13,338 nt of DNA from an uncultured Dialister sp. (lineage in GTDB: Bacteria; Bacillota; Negativicutes; Veillonellales; Dialisteraceae), in the NCBI RefSeq assembly GCF_900538805.1, contig NZ_UPZP01000063.1, positions 1-13,338 of the forward strand, written 5' to 3'. Position 1 is the first letter of the stretch. Every line of letters begins with the position of its first letter. A program made the position numbers and the translations under genes. The notes under the pieces are model-generated. The model was given only the letters and a program-made list of their open reading frames with translations. It did not search any database and was not told the DNA's origin. Positions 6,317-11,933 of this stretch are shown here, piece after piece.

Positions 6317-6478
6317 ACGATTTGCACAGAGTTTCCCATTTCCATGGCGTCCGGTGTCATAATACAGCCATGCTGTCCCCGCTGCCTGAATCTACTAAAA
6401 TATTTTTCATATAAATGCATTATGACTGTCACCGTGCACACCCATTCCCCAAACCGCCTCCCGCCTGTCCTGATTTTC

Positions 6479-6512
6479 ATCCCTGCTTTCTCACCGGAAG
6501 GCAGGGATTTTT
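6479..6512 (+). terminator. Orphan terminator-like hairpin
   Basis: ATCCCTGC (6479-6486) pairs with GCAGGGAT (6501-6508), extended by TTTC/GGAA, and is followed by five T. No gene is recognisable before it on the plus strand. It might end an unrecognised small RNA or stop antisense transcription into greA. Confidence 0.5.
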
Positions 6513-6962
6513 CATATCTTTTCCTATAAAATATTTCTCTAGGAAACCCAAGAAAAAATATATTATTCTCATTTTCTCCCGCTTTTTCTCAATTTTGAAT
6601 GAAAAATTTCCCCTGTGGGGTTATTTGGGGCAATTTGGGCCCGTTTCAGGCGGCACAGGGCTAATAGAAATTTACGCCTTTTTTACATAAATGGATTTTT
6701 ATACACTTCTGATTTGTTTTTATGCATGATATTCATATTCCCGCCGACCCTGAAAACCCCGAAATGCCCATGATTGGGCCCTTCCGGGGTTTTTGTGATT
6801 TTTACCATGAAATTTTACAATACATCATGATGTATCATTCCAATCCATGCCAAACCATGATGGCCATTATTTTTTAACGTTTTTCTCCTTTTTCCTCAAA
6901 AGTTCTCAAAAGTCCATATGAGTTCGGTGAAAAAATTTTACAAAAAATTTTGTAAAAAAGTC
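6513..6962. other. AT-rich non-coding region
   Basis: No open frame on either strand looks coding. Visible structure: inverted repeat TTTCCTA (6520-6526)/TAGGAAA (6540-6546); terminator-like hairpin 6753-6794; perfect 16-bp palindrome ATACATCATGATGTAT (6820-6835), a possible protein-binding site; and an AT-only hairpin TTTTACAAAA/TTTTGTAAAA (6936-6957) ending 5 bp before the potE -35. A weak second ARG-box-like sequence (TGGATTTTTATACA, 6692-6705) is also present. Confidence 0.6.
6753..6794. terminator. Bidirectional terminator-like hairpin
   Basis: AAAACCCCG (6753-6761) pairs with CGGGGTTTT (6785-6793), with an inner GCCCA/TGGGC stem; T follows on both strands. It has no evident gene on either side within about 190 bp, so its transcript is unknown. 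Confidence 0.6.
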
Positions 6963-6991
6963 TTGTCATCTGATTTCATTTATGGTATATT
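6963..6991 (+). promoter_or_regulatory. Promoter of potE
   Basis: TTGTCA (6963-6968), 17-bp spacer, TATATT (6986-6991). The start is predicted near 6998, giving a leader of about 220 nt with several small hairpins (7044-7060 CCGTTA/TAACGG; 7126-7148 GATGAT/ATCATC). Confidence 0.7.
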
Positions 6992-6995
6992 GCAG

Positions 6996-7009
6996 TAAAT
7001 AAAAATTCA
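6996..7009 (+). promoter_or_regulatory. Candidate ArgR operator (ARG box) at the potE start site
   Basis: TAAATAAAAATTCA matches the known ARG-box consensus TGAATWWWWATTCA at 13 of 14 positions and overlaps the predicted transcription start, a normal repressor position. The downstream gene moves ornithine/putrescine, which fits arginine-responsive control. AT-rich DNA makes chance matches easier; no argR gene is in the window. Confidence 0.45.
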
Positions 7010-7220
7010 TCGCGCCCTGCCCCGTGTGCAGTTGAGCAGCGAACCGTTACCAGATAACGGATGGTTTTCTTTATGCCCTGTTTCTTTCACCTTTATAGAA
7101 AGCAAATGGGGCTCGTGCATGCCTTGATGATTTCATGACTGCATCATCCGGTTTACCCCGGGACAATATTTTCCCCCAATACGCTTCATGCGGTTTGGAT
7201 TAAGAAAGAAGGGAACAACC

Positions 7221-8564
7221 TTGTCTAAGAGCAAAAAAATGGGAGTGGTACAACTCACAACAGTAACAGCCATCAATATGATGGGTTCCGGTATTATTCT
7301 TCTGCCTGCTACGCTGGCGGAAATCGGAACAGTTTCAATTTTCGCATGGATTCTGGCCTCCATCGGCGCCACCATTCTGGCCTATGCCTTTGCACGCTGC
7401 GGCATGCACACCTCCAAGGTAGGCGGCATGGGCGGCTATGCAGAGTACCGTTTCGGCAGAGCCGGAAATTTCCTTTCCAACTTCTGCTACACCATTTCAT
7501 TAATCATTGCCAATGCAGCCATCGCCAGCGGCGTCGTCAGCTACGGTTCCTACGTATTCGGCCTCACCCTTTCCCCTGTGGAAGTGTGCATGGCCACCAT
7601 CGGCGTCCTCATCCTGGCAGCCACCATCAGCCTGGTAGGCCCCAAGAAATTCGGCAAATTCAGCTCCCTCGGCGTTTTTTGTGTCGTATCTCCAGTGGTA
7701 GGCCTTCTCCTCTGCGGCTTCTTCTTCTTTGATACCGGTATCTATACAGAAGCCTGGAATCCCGGAAACCTGCCATTCTATGAAACCATGAAAGACTCCA
7801 TTGCCGTCATCATCTGGGCTTTCCTTGGTCTGGAAACTGCCTGCGCCAATTCCGATACCGTTGAAAATCCGGAAAAGAATGTGCCCATTGCCGTACTGGC
7901 CGGTACACTTCTGGCAGGTGCCTGCTACACCACTTCCACTGCTATCATCGGCGGCCTCGTACCATACCAGGAACTGATGAAATCAGGAGCTCCCTTCGGA
8001 CTGGCCTATGCTACCATGTTCGGTGAAAAGGCAGGATACATCGTTTCCTGCATGCTGGTATGCTCCTGCTTCGTATCCCTCACTGCATGGCAGTTCACCG
8101 TTTCCGAAGTAGCAAGAGAAGCTTCCTCCATCGGTCTTTTCCCGAAATTCCTGTCCAAGGTCAACCGTTTCCGTTCCCCCTATGTGGCTATCGGATCCCT
8201 GGTGGCCATCCAGGTCATCATGACTCTCTCCACCATGAGCCCCACCCTCTTGAAGCAGTTCAATGTGCTCATCAACCTGGCTGTCATGATTAACCTTATC
8301 CCCTACCTCCTGGCCATGGGTGCCGTGGCGGATCTGCAGAAAGCAGAAGGCATTCCCCATGACAAAGCAAAGCTGGCCAATGCAGCAGCCATTGTGGGCG
8401 GCATTTACAGCTGCTACGCCGTATACGGCTGCGGCTGGACCGTCATTATGGAAGGCGCCTTCGTGGCAGCCATGGGCCTTGTGATTTACGCCCTCATCTC
8501 CTCCCGCCTCCGCTATGCGCCGGCGCCCAGAGTTTCCACCTATCCGCCGATTGATAAGAAATAA
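7221..8564 (+). CDS. potE: Putrescine/ornithine antiporter, PotE-like APC permease
   Basis: An APC-superfamily inner-membrane carrier expected to exchange putrescine and ornithine or take up putrescine. The 447-residue protein has about 12 membrane helices. It resembles E. coli PotE along its whole length: KKMGVVQLTTVTAINMMGSG at the N-terminus, GGMGGYAEY, the conserved WAFLGLETACANSDTVENPE (containing the Glu of the substrate site) and FNVLINLAVMINLIPYLL. The frame opens at an ATG (7188) without a ribosome site. GAAGGGA (7208-7214) sits 6 nt before a TTG at 7221, and the resulting LSKSKKMGVV end matches PotE, so I use the TTG. No ornithine decarboxylase gene is adjacent, unlike speF-potE; CadB-like or other amino-acid exchange is an alternative. 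Confidence 0.88.
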   Translation: MSKSKKMGVVQLTTVTAINMMGSGIILLPATLAEIGTVSIFAWILASIGATILAYAFARCGMHTSKVGGMGGYAEYRFGRAGNFLSNFCYTISLIIANAAIASGVVSYGSYVFGLTLSPVEVCMATIGVLILAATISLVGPKKFGKFSSLGVFCVVSPVVGLLLCGFFFFDTGIYTEAWNPGNLPFYETMKDSIAVIIWAFLGLETACANSDTVENPEKNVPIAVLAGTLLAGACYTTSTAIIGGLVPYQELMKSGAPFGLAYATMFGEKAGYIVSCMLVCSCFVSLTAWQFTVSEVAREASSIGLFPKFLSKVNRFRSPYVAIGSLVAIQVIMTLSTMSPTLLKQFNVLINLAVMINLIPYLLAMGAVADLQKAEGIPHDKAKLANAAAIVGGIYSCYAVYGCGWTVIMEGAFVAAMGLVIYALISSRLRYAPAPRVSTYPPIDKK

Positions 8565-8572
8565 AAACGAAG

Positions 8573-8604
8573 AAAACTCCTTCGGATATCCGGAGGAGTT
8601 TTTT
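8573..8604 (+). terminator. Terminator of potE
   Basis: AAAACTCC (8573-8580) pairs with GGAGTTTT (8595-8602) enclosing a CGGATATCCG palindrome, followed by further T. It begins 9 nt after the stop codon and is symmetrical enough to act in both directions. Confidence 0.85.
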
Positions 8605-8625
8605 AGTGGGGATTCATGAGCTGGT

Positions 8626-8705
8626 GGGACAGTGGGACAGTGGGACAGTGGGACAGTGGGACAGTGAGACGGTGAGACGGTGAGACGGTGAGACGGTGAG
8701 ACGGT
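8626..8705 (-). repeat. 8-bp tandem array 2 (GGGACAGT / GAGACGGT)
   Basis: Five perfect GGGACAGT units followed by five perfect GAGACGGT units in the same 8-bp register. Read on the minus strand they are ACTGTCCC and ACCGTCTC, the same family as arrays 1 and 3. A degenerate AGAAGATAGAAGATAGATA tail follows, and its complement resembles the TCTATCTTC-rich stretch at 10054-10087. Confidence 0.9.
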
Positions 8706-8754
8706 CAGAAGATAGAAGATAGATATCAGTGTTCCCTATGTATGTTCAGCCCCC

Positions 8755-8784
8755 TTGACAACAGCGCCGCCGCCATGGTACAGT
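8755..8784 (+). promoter_or_regulatory. Promoter of the aminotransferase gene
   Basis: Consensus TTGACA (8755-8760), 18-bp GC-rich spacer, TACAGT (8779-8784). The predicted start near 8791 gives a leader of about 130 nt. Confidence 0.7.
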
Positions 8785-8803
8785 ATGCACATATTCATAT
8801 GAA

Positions 8804-8904
8804 ACTCTTCCCTGTCACCGGATGGGGAGCCAAGAGGGTTTATTCCTGCTGCAGGTGGATATGGCGAAAGCCATTGAAAGGCAGGAATAAACCCTCTTTT
8901 TTTT
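8804..8904 (+). promoter_or_regulatory. Attenuator leader of the aminotransferase gene
   Basis: AGAGGGTTTATTCCTGC (8833-8849) pairs perfectly over 17 bp with 8881-8897. The interior holds a second hairpin ATGGC-GAAA-GCCAT, and eight T run to 8904, directly before the AGGAGG site. Upstream, CTCTT (8805-8809) plus CCC can pair with GGG plus AAGAG (8832-8836), which would occupy the foot of the terminator stem and could act as antiterminator. Promoter before and ribosome site after make attenuation likely; the signal sensed is unknown. Confidence 0.6.
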
Positions 8905-8919
8905 ACAGGAGGTTATACC

Positions 8920-10050
8920 ATGAACATTAAACCCTTTGCCGTAGAAGAATGGATGAACGCCTATGAAACAGGCGCCAGGTACAACATTGCAGAAACCTGC
9001 GTGGATTCCGTTTCGCTGGATGAGCTTTTTGAACTGTCCGGAACCGATAAGGCATCGTTCCTTAACAAACTCTGCGCCCGCCGCCTCACCTATGGCGCCA
9101 TCGAAGGCTCCCCGGATTTGAAGAAGGGCATTGCATCCCTGTACCGCACCATAAAGCCCGGTGAAATCGTTCCCACCCACGGCGCTTCCGGCGGCAACCA
9201 CCATGTGTTCTACTCCCTTATCAATCCGGGGGACAAGGTGATTTCCATCATGCCCTCCTACCAGCAGCTCTACTCTATTCCCGCCTCCCTTGGGGCTGAT
9301 GTGAAAATCATGCACCTCCAAAAGGAAAACCGATACCTTCCGGACGTGGAGGAACTGAAAAAGCTGGCCGAAGGCGGCGTGAAAATGATCTGCCTGAACA
9401 ACCCCAATAATCCCACCGGCGCCCTGATTCCGGAGGATATCCTTGAAGAAGTGGTGAAGATTGCCAAAAGCTGTAACGCCTACCTTCTGGTGGATGAAGT
9501 ATACCGCCACCTCACCCAGGACGACGAATGGCAGCCCTCCATTGTGGATATGTACGAAAAGGGGATTTCCACCTCCTCCATGTCCAAGGTATTCTCCCTG
9601 GCCGGTGTCCGGCTGGGCTGGATTGCCACCCACCACAAAGAGGCACTGAAGCTGCTGTGGTCCCACCGGGACTACAACCTCATCAGCTGCGGCATGATTG
9701 ACGATGCCATTGCCGCCCTGGCTCTGGCTTCCAGGGAAAAAATCCTTGAAAGAAACAAAAAAATCGTCCGGGAAAATTTGACCATCCTGGACGACTGGAT
9801 GAAAAAGGAACCCCACCTTTCCTATGTGAAGCCCACCGCCGGCACCACCGCCCTGGTGTACTACGATTTTCCCATAGACTCCTACACCCTCTGCCGGCAG
9901 ATGTATGACAGCTGCGGCGCCTTCGTCACTCCCGGCGACTGCTTCGATGAACCCCGCTCCATGCGTATCGGCTACGCCGCCGACAGGGACACATTAAAAA
10001 AAGGCCTTCAGGCCATGAGCACCTTCTTCCGCTCCCTGGAAACAAAGTAA
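8920..10050 (+). CDS. PLP-dependent aminotransferase, class I/II
   Basis: A fold-type I pyridoxal-phosphate enzyme expected to transfer an amino group between an amino acid and a 2-oxo acid; the substrate cannot be read from sequence. The 376-residue length is typical. Seen motifs: GASGGNHHVFYSL (88-100, cofactor phosphate region), NNPNNPTG (160-167), VDEVYRHL (191-198, Asp192 and Tyr195 for the pyridine ring), SSMSKVFSLAGVRLGW with Schiff-base Lys223, and MRIGY with Arg349, the usual carboxylate-binding arginine. The start is firm: AGGAGG lies 7 nt before the ATG. The gene has its own promoter and a terminator-type leader. Nearest described relatives may be the capreomycidine-synthase/aspartate-aminotransferase-like group, but that is a weak guess. 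Confidence 0.9.
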   Translation: MNIKPFAVEEWMNAYETGARYNIAETCVDSVSLDELFELSGTDKASFLNKLCARRLTYGAIEGSPDLKKGIASLYRTIKPGEIVPTHGASGGNHHVFYSLINPGDKVISIMPSYQQLYSIPASLGADVKIMHLQKENRYLPDVEELKKLAEGGVKMICLNNPNNPTGALIPEDILEEVVKIAKSCNAYLLVDEVYRHLTQDDEWQPSIVDMYEKGISTSSMSKVFSLAGVRLGWIATHHKEALKLLWSHRDYNLISCGMIDDAIAALALASREKILERNKKIVRENLTILDDWMKKEPHLSYVKPTAGTTALVYYDFPIDSYTLCRQMYDSCGAFVTPGDCFDEPRSMRIGYAADRDTLKKGLQAMSTFFRSLETK

Positions 10051-10087
10051 CTCTCTATCTTCTACCTTCTATCGTCTATCTTCCATC

Positions 10088-10116
10088 TTGCCTTTTCCCC
10101 TGTCATATGGTAGACT
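10088..10116 (+). promoter_or_regulatory. Possible promoter of the EamA gene
   Basis: TTGCCT (10088-10093), 17-bp spacer, TAGACT (10111-10116), with a start predicted near 10123. Both hexamers are imperfect, so the gene could instead be reached by read-through from the aminotransferase gene. Confidence 0.45.
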
Positions 10117-10171
10117 GCAGACAATAAAACCTTCATGGTTGTGGATTTTTTCAGAAATTTCTGTTTTCGCC

Positions 10172-10207
10172 GCACAGTACTTCATAGAAGTGCTGTGCTT
10201 TTCTTTT
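10172..10207 (+). terminator. Terminator hairpin immediately before the EamA ribosome site
   Basis: GCACAGTACTTC (10172-10183) pairs with GAAGTGCTGTGC (10187-10198), 12 bp with one G-U and a 3-nt loop, followed by TTTTCTTTT. GGAGG begins at the next base. It may be the aminotransferase terminator (122 nt after its stop), an attenuator for the EamA gene, or both. Confidence 0.65.
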
Positions 10208-10216
10208 GGAGGAAAT

Positions 10217-11116
10217 ATGCACAAGGGATTCTATGCATTGATTGTATTTTCTGCCGGTGCCTGCTACGGGGTGCTGTCTGCCTTCGTGAAAATGGCCTAT
10301 GCCGCCGGCCTCACCCTCACCGACGTGAGCGGCATGCAGTGCCTTTTCGGCATGGCCTTCCTTTGGCTTTCCGCCCTCTTCACCGTAAGAAGGATACCCT
10401 CACCCTTCCAGATTCTTTCTCTCATGTCCATCGGCATTCCCATGGCCCTCACCACCATTTTCTACTACCATTCCCTGGAAAGCCTGTCCGCCTCCCTGGC
10501 GGTGGTCTTCCTCTTCCAGTCCATCTGGATGGGCAGCGCGGCGGAATCTTTGATTTTCAGAAGGCTGCCGGAAAGGAAACAGGTCATTTCCATCATCCTC
10601 TGCCTTACGGGCACCCTGCTTTCCGCAGGGCTTCCGGAGGGGGAACCCCATTTTTCTTTTTCCTCCGGCATGGTGTGGGGCCTTCTTTCCGCCCTGTCCT
10701 ACACCACCATGATGTGCGCCAGTTCCCTTCTGGGAAAGGGCGTGCAGCCTGCATTGAAGGGCGCCCTCATGTCCACCGGCGACACCATCCTGACCTTTCT
10801 TCTCCTGCCGCCGGTGTTTCTCCTTGACGTCTCCTCCTGGCCGGTCCTTCTGCCCTACGGCCTTCTCCTTGGCATTTTCGGCGTAGCCCTGCCGCCCTTC
10901 CTCCTGGCCTGGGGCATGCCCCACGTGGGCCCGGGCCTTGGAACCATTCTGGCGGCGTCGGAACTCCCAGTGGCCCTTCTCATGGCCCTCCTGGTACTGG
11001 GCGAATCCATCACGCCTCTCCAGTGGGCAGGCATCGTCCTCATTGGTCTGGGAATTGTGCTTGGGAAAATAAAAAAGGGCTGTGAAAAAATGATTGATTT
11101 CTCCCCAGATAGTTAG
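10217..11116 (+). CDS. EamA/DMT-family transporter
   Basis: A drug/metabolite-transporter superfamily membrane protein, usually an exporter of amino acids or other small metabolites; the substrate is unknown. The 299-residue protein has ten predicted hydrophobic helices arranged as two EamA repeats (about 5-138 and 150-285). The second repeat ends with the typical ASELPVALLMALLVLGESITPLQWAG pattern (about 247-272), here split across helices 9 and 10. The frame is open from 10088, but GGAGG (10208-10212) and the natural first helix place the start at the ATG at 10217. It lies 166 bp after the aminotransferase gene. A functional link to amino-acid metabolism is plausible but unproven. Confidence 0.9.
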   Translation: MHKGFYALIVFSAGACYGVLSAFVKMAYAAGLTLTDVSGMQCLFGMAFLWLSALFTVRRIPSPFQILSLMSIGIPMALTTIFYYHSLESLSASLAVVFLFQSIWMGSAAESLIFRRLPERKQVISIILCLTGTLLSAGLPEGEPHFSFSSGMVWGLLSALSYTTMMCASSLLGKGVQPALKGALMSTGDTILTFLLLPPVFLLDVSSWPVLLPYGLLLGIFGVALPPFLLAWGMPHVGPGLGTILAASELPVALLMALLVLGESITPLQWAGIVLIGLGIVLGKIKKGCEKMIDFSPDS

Positions 11117-11187
11117 ACAATTTGGCGGCAGACGCCTTATCATAGGTCTGCAAGGAACAAATTGACGCAAACACTCATCCCGCTTCA

Positions 11188-11420
11188 TTGTCATTTCGAC
11201 CGAAGCCGGTCAGCCGCCAATAGGAAAGCCTCTTATTGGGCAGGCTAGAGGCCAACTTCGGCTGACTTGGAGACTCCATGCAGAGTCTCCACAGAGTGGA
11301 GAAATCTCCCTCTCCCAATGGTACAAGCCGCATTGGGGCGGAGATCTCTCGACTCAGAGTCTCAATAGAGCCAAATACCTTTGCTTTCATATCGACATGC
11401 AGCTCCGCTCGAGATGACAA
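11188..11420. repeat. TGTCATTTCGA...GATGACA repeat, copy 2
   Basis: The ends TTGTCATTTCGACCGAAG and CTCCGCTCGAGATGACAA are inverted repeats. The interior holds GAGAAATCTCC as in copy 1, plus several nested hairpins (for example GGAGACTC/GAGTCTCC around 11268-11290). It is 52 bp longer than copy 1. Confidence 0.75.
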
Positions 11421-11481
11421 TGCGGAGAACAGCTTACTGTTATTTTTGGCAATTTTCTGAGTCTATAACCGAAGTGGAAAA

Positions 11482-11521
11482 GGGGCTGTGAAGAAATGTT
11501 TAAACATTTTTTCACAGCCCC
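11482..11521. repeat. 40-nt near-perfect palindrome
   Basis: GGGGCTGTGAA (11482-11492) through a TTTAAA centre to TTCACAGCCCC (11511-11521); all 20 pairs form if one G-T is allowed. On the minus strand it is followed by TTTTCC, so it may terminate minus-strand transcripts, possibly those of the UroD-like gene about 400 bp away. It shares the CTRTGAAGAAATG half with the terminator at 3693-3728. Confidence 0.6.
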
Positions 11522-11545
11522 GGGTTCAGAAAAGTAAAAGTTTAA

Positions 11546-11770
11546 CGGCCCTGTGGCCCGAAGGTTCGAGCTATTTAAGGAATCCCATGACGCAGCAGTG
11601 CATAAAATTTCTTATGAAAGTAAACTCTATGAATTAATCAGTGCTTCCCTAAGGGTTCTTAGGTTTGATGCGCCTATTGGCGCGAAGGTTGTGGTATCGC
11701 CCTTGGACACGCCTGCGGCGTGAGGGTTCAAAAGGTTCAGAGGGTTCTGGTATCTCCTTCGGCGATAATT
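11546..11770. repeat. Hairpin cluster (locus B), interrupted by a half MITE
   Basis: Contains GGCC-CTGT-GGCC (from 11547), GCGCC-TATT-GGCGC (from about 11670) and CACGCC-TGC-GGCGTG (11708-11722), with spacers such as GAGGGTTC and GGGTTCTTAGGTTTGA. It resembles the cluster at 112-252 in both spacer sequence and order, with the MITE fragment 11567-11651 lying between the first and second hairpins. Confidence 0.6.
11567..11651 (+). repeat. MITE-like element, copy C (right half only)
   Basis: CGAGCTATTTAAGGAATCCC through AATCAGTGCTTCCCTA matches the right half of the element at 3185-3349. It starts precisely at the dyad centre and ends at the TA (11650-11651). The left half is absent and replaced by hairpin-cluster sequence. 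Confidence 0.8.
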
Positions 11771-11796
11771 ATAAAGACAGCATTATATACTTTAAC

Positions 11797-11837
11797 GCCG
11801 GACACAGTCATTCTGACCCCGGGCGAAGAATCTTGGT
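11797..11837. repeat. GTCATTCT...AGAATCT hairpin repeat, copy 2
   Basis: GCCGGACACAGTCATTCTGA followed by GGGCGAAGAATCT, as at 284-325. ATTCT pairs with AGAAT and CCC with GGG, although the inner bases differ between copies. Confidence 0.65.
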
Positions 11838-11878
11838 GCCCGCCCATATTGATGCCCACCAGCGTACCAGCTCACCAG

Positions 11879-11933
11879 CTCACTATCTCACTATCTCACT
11901 ATCTCACTATCTCACTATCTCACTGTCCCACTA
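11879..11933 (+). repeat. 8-bp tandem array 3 (CTCACTAT)n
   Basis: Five perfect CTCACTAT units, one CTCACTGT and a partial CCCACTA. The last three bases are the complement of the TAG stop codon of the UroD-like gene, so array and gene touch. Confidence 0.9.

Noticed and set aside
6998..7220. Lysine, glycine or T-box control of potE
   Set aside because: I could not find the conserved aptamer segments or a T-box GGGTGG-type sequence with a terminator.
7188..7220. ATG at 7188 as the potE start
   Set aside because: No ribosome site precedes it and the extra 11 residues have no match, whereas the TTG at 7221 has one and aligns with PotE.
10135..10827. 230-residue frame starting MVVDFFRNF, considered as a Phe-rich leader peptide or gene
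   Set aside because: No ribosome site; beyond the leader it overlaps the EamA gene out of frame, and the translation is His/Pro/Arg-rich noise.
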